Assembly (NCBI GenBank): GCA_050874385.1
Contig: JBNMKO010000009.1
Span: 1-64,000, forward strand
Length of the DNA: 64,000 nt
Source: CAG-882 sp050874385
GTDB taxonomy: Bacteria > Bacillota > Clostridia > Lachnospirales > Lachnospiraceae
Direction of reading: 5' to 3'
A model generated the notes under the pieces. It was given only the letters and a program-made list of their open reading frames with translations. It ran no database searches and was not told the origin of the DNA. How positions within the stretch are numbered: position 1 is the stretch's first letter; the number at the start of each line of letters is the position of its first letter. The position numbers were made by a program, and so were the translations under genes. Below are positions 42,530-51,559 of this stretch, piece by piece.

Positions 42530-44659
42530 TTACTTTCTCTCAAGAAGCTTGAATGCGCCTACCAAATTCTTGAGCTTCTCAGCCTGTGCGGCAAGCTCCT
42601 CGCTGCTTGCGGAGCTCTCCTCTGCCATAGCCGTGTTCTCCTGAACAACTGCGGCAATCTGGTCGGCAGCCTGTGAAATCTGGTTGAGGGCATCAGCCTG
42701 CTCTGTCGATGCCTTGGATATGGCACCTATGTTATCCACAAGTACATTGGTCTTGTCAACGGACTCGATAAGTTTAGCTGCTGTAGCGTCAACCTTCTTC
42801 TTGCCTATCTCGACGGCGTTCAATGCCTGAACGATGAGGTCGCTTGAGCTCTTAGCCGCTGCGGCACTCTGCGAAGCAAGATTTCCTACCTGTGTTGCTA
42901 CGACTGCAAAGCCACGTCCCTCATCGCCTGCTCTTGCAGCCTCGATGGAAGCGTTGAGTGCGAGAAGGTTGGTCTGTGAAGCTATATCGTTGATGGTGTT
43001 GATAATTCCGCTAATCTGGTTGGCAGCCTCGCTGATTGTATCCATGGCGTGAACAACCTCCTGCATGTCGTCGTTGCTTGCCATGATGTCTGTCCCGACA
43101 ACTTTAGCCATATCGTTGGCTGTGTTGGCGTTCTCTGCGTTCTTGTTTACCTGGTCGGACACAGTATCGATTGTGCTCTGTAACTCCTCAACTGCGCTTG
43201 CCTGGTCTGTTGCGCCCTCTGTTATTGACTGTGCGCCGTCAGAGAGCTGGCTGGCATTTGCCGATACCATGTCGGCTACCTCGTTAATCTCCGAGAGTGT
43301 CTGTGACATGTCTGTGATAAGCGCCACGAGAGCGTTTTCAATGTCCTTGAAGTCTCCGACATGCTCTACATTAGGTGCAATGTTAAAGTTACCGGAAGCT
43401 ATCTCGTTGAGTCCACGGGAGATATCGGCAATAATTTCCTTGAGTCTCTTGGACATCTTTGCAAATGTGTCTGTGAGGTCACCAATCTCATCCTGATATA
43501 CAACGTCGACGGATGCGGAGAAGTTACCTTCGGAGAGCTCGTTTGCAACCTCGACAACGCCGTCGATAGGCTTTAAGTACTTGACTGTAAGTCTGCTGCT
43601 TATGAATACTATTATTAAAAGAGTGATTACAGCTAAGACTAACATTATAACTACAAGTATAACGGTGTTGCGCGCCAAGTCAAAGGCTGAGAGGGCGCTT
43701 GAAGCCCACCATGTCTGACCGCTGGCGTTGATAGGTGAGTAGAAACGAACAACGCTTGAGCCGTCATCCTTCTTGGTGGAAACTGAGAAGCTCTTGCCTG
43801 TGTCGATGCCTGCCTGTATCTTTGCATACTGATTTGAGGATATGAGGTCTGTTAAACGCTGACCTACATAGTCACTCGACTCGCTGTCGTATACAATTGT
43901 GCCGTCCGATGTGAGAACATCGACGTACATGCTAGGGTAGTCGGAGTCGCTTGATGTGAGCTCCTCAAATGCGTCGACATTGATATCTACAAGAATTACA
44001 GCCTTCGTCTCGCCCTTATATACAATAGGAAAAGATGCGCTTACCATGTTGATGCCCTGGTCATAGTATGGGTCGGTGAAGGAGTTCATCTGGCTTGTGG
44101 CAGCATTCTTGTAGTAGTCATTTGAACTATAGCTCTCGTATGCGCCGTAGCTCTGTACGGTGTCAGGGTCGTCCTCGCTTATGTATATGGTGTAGTCCTT
44201 GATGGCAGTGTCAAACGCATTCGGCTCAAAGAACACGCCGACACCTGCAATCTTGTCGTTGGAGATTGCGGTTGTTCTTGCAATGCTTATAATAAAATCT
44301 TCAATCTGTTTGTTAAGTTCCTGAAGCTTTACATCGTAAACTGAGCTCTGCTCTGTACGTCCGCTGTAGCCGTTGCGGTTGTGCTCATCATACTTATCTA
44401 CAATGTAATTTTGAAGAATATCTGCACAGTTGGTTGCGGTGGTGAGTACGTTCTGTACCATGACTCCGTTCTGCGCGGCTACGCCTTCAAATTCGCCCTT
44501 GATGCTTCTGCTTAAAAAGTTTGCTGCTAAAATGGTGCTTATTGCAATGAGCAGTGCAAGAAAGACACCTAACAGCACGCCGGTTGCGGCTGAGAGTTTG
44601 TAGGAAAGTTTTCTGTTTAGAAACTTTTCGTACACAGTGCTTGTTTTACTTTCGTTCAT
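42530..44659 (-). CDS. Methyl-accepting chemotaxis protein with Cache sensor (D)
   Basis: 709 aa from ATG 44659 (CGGAGAA upstream); the frame is open to 44734. TM1 about residues 22-48, then a periplasmic-type Cache_1/dCache domain of about 300 residues with TDPYYDQGINMVSASFPIVYKGETKAVILVDINVD, which is the usual ligand-pocket region. TM2 (about 350-375), HAMP (to about 430) and a signalling domain with SQTNLLALNASIEAARAGDEGRG follow. dCache receptors commonly bind amino acids or other small solutes; the AA_motif is not clearly complete here, so I give no ligand. It is the only receptor of this type in the window. Confidence 0.93.
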   Translation of the reverse strand: MNESKTSTVYEKFLNRKLSYKLSAATGVLLGVFLALLIAISTILAANFLSRSIKGEFEGVAAQNGVMVQNVLTTATNCADILQNYIVDKYDEHNRNGYSGRTEQSSVYDVKLQELNKQIEDFIISIARTTAISNDKIAGVGVFFEPNAFDTAIKDYTIYISEDDPDTVQSYGAYESYSSNDYYKNAATSQMNSFTDPYYDQGINMVSASFPIVYKGETKAVILVDINVDAFEELTSSDSDYPSMYVDVLTSDGTIVYDSESSDYVGQRLTDLISSNQYAKIQAGIDTGKSFSVSTKKDDGSSVVRFYSPINASGQTWWASSALSAFDLARNTVILVVIMLVLAVITLLIIVFISSRLTVKYLKPIDGVVEVANELSEGNFSASVDVVYQDEIGDLTDTFAKMSKRLKEIIADISRGLNEIASGNFNIAPNVEHVGDFKDIENALVALITDMSQTLSEINEVADMVSANASQLSDGAQSITEGATDQASAVEELQSTIDTVSDQVNKNAENANTANDMAKVVGTDIMASNDDMQEVVHAMDTISEAANQISGIINTINDIASQTNLLALNASIEAARAGDEGRGFAVVATQVGNLASQSAAAAKSSSDLIVQALNAVEIGKKKVDATAAKLIESVDKTNVLVDNIGAISKASTEQADALNQISQAADQIAAVVQENTAMAEESSASSEELAAQAEKLKNLVGAFKLLERK

Positions 44660-44872
44660 CTTCTTTTTCTCCGTTCTGAGGCTTTCTTTGCCTCTATTTT
44701 TTGTTTCGCGCCTGAGCTTTGTGACAGGTCGCATACATAATGGTATTATAACATCTTCTTTTTTTTAAGGCAATAATAAGGTGTACAAAAAGACGGAGGG
44801 ATAATTGTAAAAAAGGCATAAATTTACATAATATTTGGCAATAAAAACCGCTTATTTTTGCACTATGCACTA

Positions 44873-44901
44873 TTGACTTCTTAGCAGTTATATATTATAG
44901 T
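44873..44901 (+). promoter_or_regulatory. Promoter of the metK transcript
   Basis: TTGACT (44873-44878), 17-bp spacer, TATAGT (44896-44901), about 30 bp before the riboswitch. The upstream 44660-44872 belongs to the chemoreceptor D upstream region and shows nothing else clear. Confidence 0.7.
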
Positions 44902-44934
44902 GTATGTGCGAAAAAGTTCATAGAGAGTTTATCC

Positions 44935-45046
44935 CTTATTCAGAGTGATGGAGATACATAGGATCGGTGAAGTCACGGCAACCCCGCAAGCGGAAGGTGC
45001 CAGCCTGAGCGAGATATGCCATATATTATATGGTTCGAACAATAAG
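44935..45046 (+). promoter_or_regulatory. SAM-I (S-box) riboswitch
   Basis: P1 arms CTTATT (44935-44940) and AATAAG (45041-45046) enclose CAGAGTGATGGAG, the conserved GTGAAGTCACGGCAACC core, a CCGC/GCGG stem, AAGGTGCCA and GAGCGAGAT, and a P4-like TGCCATATATTATATGG hairpin. This follows the S-box consensus (CAGAG..GGAG...GAA.C.CGGCAACC...GGTGC). It lies ahead of metK, a standard target. S-adenosylmethionine binding would favour the downstream terminator. Confidence 0.88.
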
Positions 45047-45067
45047 AGGATTTGATTAGCCCTATTC

Positions 45068-45092
45068 AAGTCCACTTATGTGGGCTTTTTTT
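45068..45092 (+). terminator. Riboswitch expression-platform terminator
   Basis: AAGTCCAC (45068-45075) pairs with GTGGGCTT (45080-45087) around TTAT, followed by T7. It is 22 nt after the SAM-I aptamer and about 90 nt before metK. Confidence 0.85.
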
Positions 45093-45183
45093 AAGCTTTC
45101 TATCCATGCGTATTCTATGTGGATAAGGCTTTGACTGTTACATTTTATTTTATATGTTTTTACAAATTTGAAAGGAGATTTTA

Positions 45184-46368
45184 ATGAGCTACTTATTTAC
45201 TTCCGAGTCAGTGACTGAAGGACATCCTGACAAAATCTGCGACCAGGTTTCGGACGCAATACTTGATGCTATGCTTGAGCAGGACCCGATGAGCCGTGTC
45301 GCATGTGAGACACTCACAAACACAGGTTTTATCATGGTAATGGGTGAGATTACCACAAAGGCTAATGTCGATATCCCTGCAATCGTTAGAAAGACGGTTA
45401 CTGATATCGGATACGATAATTCTAATTACGGATTTGACGGCAACACATGTGCGGTTATGGTTTCACTTGACAAGCAGTCACCTGATATTGCCATGGGAGT
45501 TGACAAGGCTTTAGAGGCTAAGGAAAACCAGATGTCAGACGAGGAAATCGACGCAATCGGTGCCGGAGACCAGGGTATGATGTTCGGTTACGCGTCAAAT
45601 GAGACAGAGGAGTATATGCCATATCCTATCGCCCTCGCACATAGACTTGCAAAGCAGCTTACAAAGGTGAGAAAGGACGGAACTTTAAAGTATCTTCGCC
45701 CGGACGGCAAGACACAGGTTACAGTTGAGTACGATGACAACCACAAGCCTGTACACCTCAACGCGGTTGTTCTCTCCACACAGCATGACCCGGATGTCAC
45801 ACAGAAGCAGATTCATGCGGACATAAAGAAGTATGTTTTCGATGAAATTCTTCCAAAGGAGCTTGTCGACGAGAGAACCAAGATGTACATTAATCCTACA
45901 GGACGTTTTGTAATCGGCGGACCTAACGGGGACAGCGGTCTCACAGGACGTAAGATTATCGTAGACACCTACGGCGGATTTGCACGTCACGGCGGCGGAG
46001 CTTTTTCCGGCAAGGACTGCACAAAGGTTGACCGTTCAGCAGCTTATGCAGCGCGCTATGTGGCTAAGAACATCGTTGCGGCAGGTCTTGCAGAGCGCTG
46101 TGAAATCCAGCTCTCCTACGCTATCGGTGTAGCACATCCTACATCAATCAATATCGACACATTCGGCACAGGCAAGGTATCAGACGATAAGCTCTCCGAG
46201 ATAGTTGCCGAGAACTTCGACTTGAGACCGGCAGGAATTATCAAGATGCTCGACCTTAGAAGACCTATCTACAAGCAGACAGCAGCTTACGGCCACTTTG
46301 GTCGTCACGACATTGATGTGCCTTGGGAGAAGCTTGACAGGGTTGAGACTTTAAAAAAATATCTGTAA
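45184..46368 (+). CDS. metK: S-adenosylmethionine synthetase
   Basis: 394 aa; GAAAGGAG precedes the ATG. It makes S-adenosylmethionine from methionine and ATP. Motifs include TSESVTEGHPDKICDQVSDAILDA at the N-terminus, GAGDQGMMFGYA (methionine-binding loop), GPNGDSGLTGRKIIVDTYGGF with the GGGAFSGKD P-loop-like segment, and the C-terminal RPIYKQTAAYGHFGR. Normal length. Expression is under a SAM-I riboswitch, giving feedback by the product. Confidence 0.98.
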   Translation: MSYLFTSESVTEGHPDKICDQVSDAILDAMLEQDPMSRVACETLTNTGFIMVMGEITTKANVDIPAIVRKTVTDIGYDNSNYGFDGNTCAVMVSLDKQSPDIAMGVDKALEAKENQMSDEEIDAIGAGDQGMMFGYASNETEEYMPYPIALAHRLAKQLTKVRKDGTLKYLRPDGKTQVTVEYDDNHKPVHLNAVVLSTQHDPDVTQKQIHADIKKYVFDEILPKELVDERTKMYINPTGRFVIGGPNGDSGLTGRKIIVDTYGGFARHGGGAFSGKDCTKVDRSAAYAARYVAKNIVAAGLAERCEIQLSYAIGVAHPTSINIDTFGTGKVSDDKLSEIVAENFDLRPAGIIKMLDLRRPIYKQTAAYGHFGRHDIDVPWEKLDRVETLKKYL

Positions 46369-46415
46369 ATGTTTATATTTAATTTATAAACTATGGTTTA
46401 ATAATGTGTTAAAAT

Positions 46416-46449
46416 GGACGTATAGGCGTGGCTTATACGTCCTTTTTTG
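46416..46449 (+). terminator. Terminator after metK
   Basis: GGACGTATA (46416-46424) pairs with TATACGTCC (46434-46442), then T6. Confidence 0.85.
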
Positions 46450-46514
46450 TCGGATGGCGTAGGAGGCTGTGCAGTATTTGTGCCGTTGTGTGTCGGCGGA
46501 ATGGGGACTTTTTT

Positions 46515-48023
46515 ATGAAACTAAAAACCAAGATTCAGTTGGCGTTCTGCGCACTGTGTATCGTGCCGCTTATACTTGTGGTGGCTGTTCTCAGCGTTGG
46601 AACGTACAAATTAAAAACAATTTATCATACCTACAAGATAGATATGAATACCTACACGGTGATGTTCAATCCCATGCTGGCGTTTAACGCCGTCAATTCG
46701 AGCATAGAGGATGAGCTTGAGGTAGTGAGGGATGCCAACCCTGACCTTTTGTGTGATAAGGAGTATCTTGATGAGTACTATCAGGGGCTTACAAACGATG
46801 CGACGGACATCATTGTAAATCTTGACGGTGAGTATGTATATTCAAGCTATGACGATAATCAGGAGGAGGAGCTTTACAGGGAACTTGACAAGATGGAAAA
46901 GATGGGTAAGCTCGACGGATTAGAGGGCGGAATGTACCTTGGCGGGAATTTGCAGATGCTTGTAAACAGGGTTATGTTCGAGTGCAGCGACGGAAAAGAG
47001 GGAAGGCTCTACATCATAACGCACATTGAACATATGGTTCCGCAGGTAAAGAATATACTCATTATTTTCCTTGTATGTCTTGTAGCTATACTTGTCGCGG
47101 CGAGCGGCTGTATAAGCGTATGGGTGTACAGGGGGCTTGTATCTCCTATAAAGAAGCTTCGCGATGCAACGCACAACATAGCGGAGGGCAATCTTGATTT
47201 CACGCTTGAGAACAACAGGCATGACGAGATAGGCGAACTGATAGACGATTTTGAGGTTATGAGAAAGAGGCTCAAGGACTCCGCCGAGGAGAAAATCCAG
47301 AACGACAAGGAGAGCCGTGAGCTCATAAGCAACATTTCCCATGATTTAAAGACACCTATGACGGCGATTAAGGGCTATGTCGAGGGAATTATGGACGGTA
47401 TCGCTGACACACCTGAGAAGATGGACAGATACGTCAGAACGATTTATAATAAGACTGTGGATATGGATAAGCTTATAAATGAGCTTACGCTTTACTCCAA
47501 GATAGATGCAAATAAGATACCGTACAATTTTAACAAGATTAATGTGGCAGAATATTTTGACGACTGTGTGAGCGAACTTAAAGTCGAACTCGACTCGAAA
47601 AATATCGAGCTTGGATATTTTAACTACGCGGATAAGTCCTCGGTCATCATAGCTGACCCGGAGCAGCTTAAAAGGGTAATCAACAACATCATAAGCAACT
47701 CGGTAAAATACATGTCCACGGACAGAAAGGGCATAATAAATATCAGGATAAGCGACGCGGACGATTTTGTGCAGTTCGAGATAGAGGACAACGGAAAGGG
47801 CATAGCGCAGAAGGATGTGCAGTATATTTTTGACCGCTTCTACAGAACGGATGCATCGAGAAATTCTGCACAGGGCGGCAGCGGAATAGGTCTGTCGATT
47901 GTGAAGAAGATTATAAATGACCACGGTGGTCAGATATGGGCTACAAGCATGGAAGGCACAGGTACGGTAATGCACTTTGTACTCAGAAAATATAAAAGTC
48001 AGGAGAGTGGAAAAAATGAGTAA
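46515..48023 (+). CDS. Sensor histidine kinase (HAMP-HisKA-HATPase)
   Basis: 502 aa from ATG 46515, preceded by ATGGGGA; the frame is open from 46428. TM1 about 10-32, an extracellular sensor of about 150 residues, TM2 about 175-198, HAMP, a dimerisation/phosphoacceptor domain with H276 in NISHDLKTPMTA, and an ATPase domain with NIISNSVKYM (N box), DNGKGI (G1), FDRFYR (F box) and GSGIGLSIVKKI (G2). It overlaps the response regulator by 8 bases; kinase-before-regulator is the less usual order. The signal sensed is not evident. Confidence 0.94.
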   Translation: MKLKTKIQLAFCALCIVPLILVVAVLSVGTYKLKTIYHTYKIDMNTYTVMFNPMLAFNAVNSSIEDELEVVRDANPDLLCDKEYLDEYYQGLTNDATDIIVNLDGEYVYSSYDDNQEEELYRELDKMEKMGKLDGLEGGMYLGGNLQMLVNRVMFECSDGKEGRLYIITHIEHMVPQVKNILIIFLVCLVAILVAASGCISVWVYRGLVSPIKKLRDATHNIAEGNLDFTLENNRHDEIGELIDDFEVMRKRLKDSAEEKIQNDKESRELISNISHDLKTPMTAIKGYVEGIMDGIADTPEKMDRYVRTIYNKTVDMDKLINELTLYSKIDANKIPYNFNKINVAEYFDDCVSELKVELDSKNIELGYFNYADKSSVIIADPEQLKRVINNIISNSVKYMSTDRKGIINIRISDADDFVQFEIEDNGKGIAQKDVQYIFDRFYRTDASRNSAQGGSGIGLSIVKKIINDHGGQIWATSMEGTGTVMHFVLRKYKSQESGKNE

Positions 48024-48705
48024 GATTTTGATTATCGAGGATGAGGAGAGCATCGCAGAGCTTGAGAGGGATTACCTTGAGATAAGCAGCTACGAGGTCA
48101 CAATCTGCAACGACGGCGAGAAGGGGCTGAAAGAGGCGCTCGACAACGAGTATGATTTGTACATTCTTGACCTTATGCTCCCGGGGGTTGACGGCTTTGA
48201 AATCTGCAAGGCAATCAGAAGCAAGAAGAACACACCTATAATAATGGTGTCGGCAAAGAAGGACGACATCGACAAGATAAGAGGTCTGGGTCTCGGCGCG
48301 GATGACTACATGACTAAGCCATTTAGCCCTAGCGAGCTTGTTGCGCGCGTGAAGGCTCACCTTGCAAGATATGAGAGACTTGTCGGAAGCGCAATGCCTG
48401 AGAACGATGTAATCGAGATAAGAGGTCTAAAGATTGACAAGACCGCTCGCCGTGTGTTCGTAAACGGTGAGGAAAAGACTTTTACAACTAAGGAGTTCGA
48501 CCTTCTCACATTCCTCGCGCAGAACCCGAACCATGTGTTCTCGAAGGAAGAGCTTTTCAACAAGATATGGGATATGGAGTCCATAGGCGATATCGCGACA
48601 GTTACCGTGCATATCAAGAAGATACGCGAGAAGATTGAGTTCGATACCTCTAACCCTCAGTACATAGAAACTATCTGGGGAGTGGGGTATCGTTTCAAGG
48701 CGTAG
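48016..48705 (+). CDS. OmpR/PhoB-family response regulator
   Basis: 229 aa from ATG 48016, preceded by AGGAGAG; the frame is open from 47977. The receiver domain has the acidic pair EDEE (about 9-12), phosphoacceptor D52 (LYILDLMLPG), and K in MTKPF; the C-terminal winged helix (about 130-229) ends ETIWGVGYRFKA. Its ATG lies inside the kinase gene end (overlap 8 bases), so the pair is co-translated. A diverged copy of its last codons follows about 62 bp downstream. Confidence 0.95.
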   Translation: MSKILIIEDEESIAELERDYLEISSYEVTICNDGEKGLKEALDNEYDLYILDLMLPGVDGFEICKAIRSKKNTPIIMVSAKKDDIDKIRGLGLGADDYMTKPFSPSELVARVKAHLARYERLVGSAMPENDVIEIRGLKIDKTARRVFVNGEEKTFTTKEFDLLTFLAQNPNHVFSKEELFNKIWDMESIGDIATVTVHIKKIREKIEFDTSNPQYIETIWGVGYRFKA

Positions 48706-48731
48706 AAAAGTGAGCCCCAAATAGTTTCAGA

Positions 48732-48767
48732 ACAATCTGGGGCGTAGGATATCGTTTCAAGGCGTAG
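48732..48767 (+). pseudogene. Remnant of an OmpR-family response-regulator 3' end
   Basis: Translated in frame, these bases give TIWGVGYRFKA and a stop, the same ending as the response regulator at 48703-48705, at a 62-bp offset. Similarity continues past the stop (AGAAAA). Third-position and other differences (GGCGTAGGA against GGAGTGGGG) suggest a diverged paralogue rather than a very fresh duplication. Probably the scar of a deleted second regulator or a recombination event at the edge of the HEPN/MNT insertion. Confidence 0.7.
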
Positions 48768-48785
48768 AAAATTAAGAAGGGGGGG

Positions 48786-49130
48786 ATGCGTGTGTGTACT
48801 GAGATAGAGATTAATAATATATTGAAGGCTATCGTGGAGTGCTATAGAGATGTATATGGTGATGAAATTGTAGATATTGTGCTGTATGGCTCTTATGCAA
48901 GAGGCGATTATGATCAGGATTCGGATGTAGATATTGTGGCGGTTGTGCATGGGGACAGAGTGGAACTTCAGAAAAAATTGAAGATTGTATGGGATGTCTC
49001 CGCGCAGTTAGGGCTTGAGAATGATATTGTATTGTCTCCTACAGTTATCCCTTATGATGAATTTGTAAAGTATAGGCAGACGCTTCCTTATTATAGAAAC
49101 ATTGCACAGGAGGGGCAAAAAATTGGATGA
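48786..49130 (+). CDS. MNT-type nucleotidyltransferase (minimal antitoxin-type)
   Basis: 114 aa; a G-rich AAGGGGGGG precedes the ATG. The nucleotidyltransferase signature GSYARGDYDQDSDVDI (about residues 35-50) has the GS...SDxD pattern of DNA polymerase beta-like minimal nucleotidyltransferases. The final bases overlap the next gene, a HEPN-domain protein; such MNT/HEPN pairs act as toxin-antitoxin systems in which the MNT protein neutralises the HEPN RNase, in studied cases by adenylylation. Activity here is inferred. Confidence 0.85.
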   Translation: MRVCTEIEINNILKAIVECYRDVYGDEIVDIVLYGSYARGDYDQDSDVDIVAVVHGDRVELQKKLKIVWDVSAQLGLENDIVLSPTVIPYDEFVKYRQTLPYYRNIAQEGQKIG

Positions 49131-49506
49131 TTTGATACAATACCGCATTGAGGCTGCGTGTGAGAAATTGAAATCTTCAAAGCTTCTTTTAGATGCAGGA
49201 TTATACAAGGATTCTATTGGAAGGTCGTACTATGCTATATTTTCGTCGCTTAGGGCTGTTCTTGCAATGAGACAGGTTGATTTTTCAAAACATGCAGGTG
49301 TAATTGCTTATTTTCAAAGAGAGTATATAAAAACAGGTGTATTTGATAAAAAATATTCTAAGTATATACAACAGGCTTTTCAAATCCGCAATAGTTGTGA
49401 TTACGATGATTTTTTCATTGTGTCGAGGCAGGATGCGCAGGAACAATATGAGAGAGCTGAGGAAATTTTGGAGGTAATAAAGAACTATATAGATGGACAA
49501 ATATAG
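49123..49506 (+). CDS. HEPN-domain protein (partner of the MNT gene)
   Basis: 127 aa from TTG 49123 (AGGAGG about 9 nt upstream); the frame is open from ATG 49102, which has no site. An all-helical HEPN-like protein with SIGRSYYAIFSSLRAVL, the COG1895-type core, and RNSCDYDDF near residue 95. The R-x(4-6)-H RNase motif of HepT-type toxins is not seen: the Arg is followed by D-Y, as I recall for the COG1895-type branch. The TTG lies inside the MNT stop region (8-base overlap), suggesting coupled translation. Likely toxin or dormancy factor; unproven. Confidence 0.8.
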   Translation: MDDLIQYRIEAACEKLKSSKLLLDAGLYKDSIGRSYYAIFSSLRAVLAMRQVDFSKHAGVIAYFQREYIKTGVFDKKYSKYIQQAFQIRNSCDYDDFFIVSRQDAQEQYERAEEILEVIKNYIDGQI

Positions 49507-49526
49507 TGAAGATATAATGGTGATGT

Positions 49527-50258
49527 ATGAGAGACATAAGAGAACATATTATATATGAAGATAATGATATTTGCGTGTGCCACAAGCCGTCGGGCATGCT
49601 CACGCAGTCGGACAGGGGATTTTCGCAGGACTTAGCTAGCGCGCTGATGACTTATGAGAGAAAAAAGGGGAATAAGTCGCCCTTTATAGCGCCCGTGAAC
49701 CGTCTGGACAGACCCGTGGAAGGGCTTGTGCTGTACGCAAAGAACAGCCGTAGTGCCGCCGCACTCACAAAGCAGATTACCAAGGGCGAGGTGGACAAGT
49801 GCTACTATGCTGTGGTCAAGGTGGCGGACTTGGAGGCGGTTGAGAGCGCGATGCGCGAAAAAAGGACAATAACCCTCGAGAATTACCTTTTAAAAGATGC
49901 AAAGACGAACATGTCGCGTGTCGTCACTGAGAACACCGAGGGCGCAAAGAAAGCTGTGCTGGAATATGAAGTTCTCAGCGTGAACGCCGACGAGAAAACG
50001 GCATTTTTAAAGGTAAAGCTTCATACCGGCAGACACCACCAGATAAGGGTGCAGCTGTCCAATGCGGGGATGCCTTTGGTGGGGGATACAAAATATGGTA
50101 CTGTATGTGATACACAAAACGGTACTGTATGCGGTGTCAGTCTCGCTCTCTGCTCGTACAGGCTTGTGTTCGCGCACCCGGTTACAAAAAAGAAGCTGAC
50201 TTTTGAGGTTATTCCAAAAGGGAAAAGTTTTGAGCCGTTCTTTGAAAATAAGAAGTAA
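49527..50258 (+). CDS. RluA-family pseudouridine synthase
   Basis: 243 aa. The catalytic motif NRLDRPVEGLVLYAKN (about residues 61-76, Asp after Leu) is the RluA-type HRLDxxTSG variant; LHTGRHHQIRVQLSNAGMPLVGDTKYG is the second conserved motif. No N-terminal S4 domain. It makes pseudouridine in rRNA or tRNA; target unknown. The Asn in place of His and the PVEG for TSG are variant but common in the shorter members. The start is ATG 49527, close behind the HEPN gene. Confidence 0.88.
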   Translation: MRDIREHIIYEDNDICVCHKPSGMLTQSDRGFSQDLASALMTYERKKGNKSPFIAPVNRLDRPVEGLVLYAKNSRSAAALTKQITKGEVDKCYYAVVKVADLEAVESAMREKRTITLENYLLKDAKTNMSRVVTENTEGAKKAVLEYEVLSVNADEKTAFLKVKLHTGRHHQIRVQLSNAGMPLVGDTKYGTVCDTQNGTVCGVSLALCSYRLVFAHPVTKKKLTFEVIPKGKSFEPFFENKK

Positions 50259-50450
50259 CCATTTGACAGTTGCTGCTTAATGTGAATGAGTGCAAATATT
50301 AAAAGTAAAGAGAAATAATACTATAAAGTAAAAAATGAATGTTAATCTACAAAAAGGTCAAAAAATTTATTTTGCATAAGTAAATACATGTGCGTACATA
50401 CTACTCTATAGAATATTCGTGCCATTGCAGGTGCAATGACTGGGGGCAGT

Positions 50451-51491
50451 ATGGGCAGAAGCAAAAAGAATTTTATTGTATATATAGGAGTTACAGCAGT
50501 TGTATATCTGGTTTTTAAGTATATTATGCCGCTGGCAGCTCCTTTTATTATTGCCTTTTTGCTGGCGGCGGGCTTGAACGGTCAGATGAGGTTTTTAAGT
50601 GTTAAACTAAAGTTTAAGAGAAGTATAGCGGCAGTTGTGCTAATGGTGTTCTGGGGCGGAATAATAGCCGTGGTGCTGTGGCTTCTCGGCGGGCTTTTGA
50701 TTACACAGATTAAGAACGTGATAGACAATTATGACCTCTACTATGCTTATATAAATGACGGTATGTGCAATTTTTGCGCGGGAGTGGACGGCTTCATGGG
50801 CTTTGAAGGGGGAACGACGCTCGCGTATATCGACTCCGGGATTGTCGGGCTTATGGAGACGACGCGCGACAAGATAATGCCGTCAATAATGGGCGGTTCC
50901 ATCGGTGCGCTAAAAGGCTTTATAACATTTTCGGGCGTGTTCGTGATTTTTTTTATGGCGCTGTATTTTTTTCTGAAAGATTATGACAAAATGTTAGAGC
51001 GCGCAGCTGTCTCGGAGTATGCGCAGGAGTTTGACTTTTTTTACACGAGAACAGGAAAAATTATATATACGTTCATAAAAACACAGTTTATAATTATGTG
51101 CATAACCATGATAATATGCGGCGCGGGGCTTTTATGGCTTCACAATCCCTACTGGCTTTTGCTCGGAGTGGTGCTTGGACTTGTCGATGCCTTGCCCGTA
51201 TTTGGAACGGGAACAATCTTAACGCCGTGGGCGGTTGTGTCCGTTCTTTGCGGAAAATATAAATACGCCGCCGTTCTCATGGCAATGTGCTTTATAAGCT
51301 ATTTTTCGCGCGAGTACCTCGAGCCGAAACTTATGGGAAAAGGGCTGGGGGCACATCCGCTCGGTATGCTTGCCGCGGTGTATATCGGACTTGTGCTATT
51401 TGGGGTGGCAGGAGTAATCACAGGCCCGCTCGCATTCATACTGATTAAAGAATTAATTTCATATATCCGCCAAAGGCAGGATTTACAGTAA
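50451..51491 (+). CDS. AI-2E family transporter / YtvI-like membrane protein
   Basis: 346 aa from ATG 50451 (GGGGG 5 nt upstream); ATG 50436 in frame is an alternative. About seven to eight predicted membrane helices: two near the N-terminus, two in the middle and four in the C-terminal half, with the central loop region (YYAYINDGMCNFC...) outside, as in the AI-2E/PF01594 family. LGLVDALPVFGTGTILTPWAV and EPKLMGKGLGAHPLGMLAAVYIG are typical of the YtvI-type sporulation membrane proteins. Substrate or role uncertain. No partner gene adjoins. Confidence 0.85.
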   Translation: MGRSKKNFIVYIGVTAVVYLVFKYIMPLAAPFIIAFLLAAGLNGQMRFLSVKLKFKRSIAAVVLMVFWGGIIAVVLWLLGGLLITQIKNVIDNYDLYYAYINDGMCNFCAGVDGFMGFEGGTTLAYIDSGIVGLMETTRDKIMPSIMGGSIGALKGFITFSGVFVIFFMALYFFLKDYDKMLERAAVSEYAQEFDFFYTRTGKIIYTFIKTQFIIMCITMIICGAGLLWLHNPYWLLLGVVLGLVDALPVFGTGTILTPWAVVSVLCGKYKYAAVLMAMCFISYFSREYLEPKLMGKGLGAHPLGMLAAVYIGLVLFGVAGVITGPLAFILIKELISYIRQRQDLQ

Positions 51492-51498
51492 ATTTTTC

Positions 51499-51528
51499 TT
51501 GTATCATGGTGCTATAGTAGGTTATAAT
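51499..51528 (+). promoter_or_regulatory. Promoter of the O-acetylation pair
   Basis: TTGTAT (51499-51504), 18-bp spacer, TATAAT (51523-51528), about 30 bp before ATG 51560. Confidence 0.5.
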
Positions 51529-51559
51529 CTATGTACTTAATTTATTAAGAGGTAAAATC

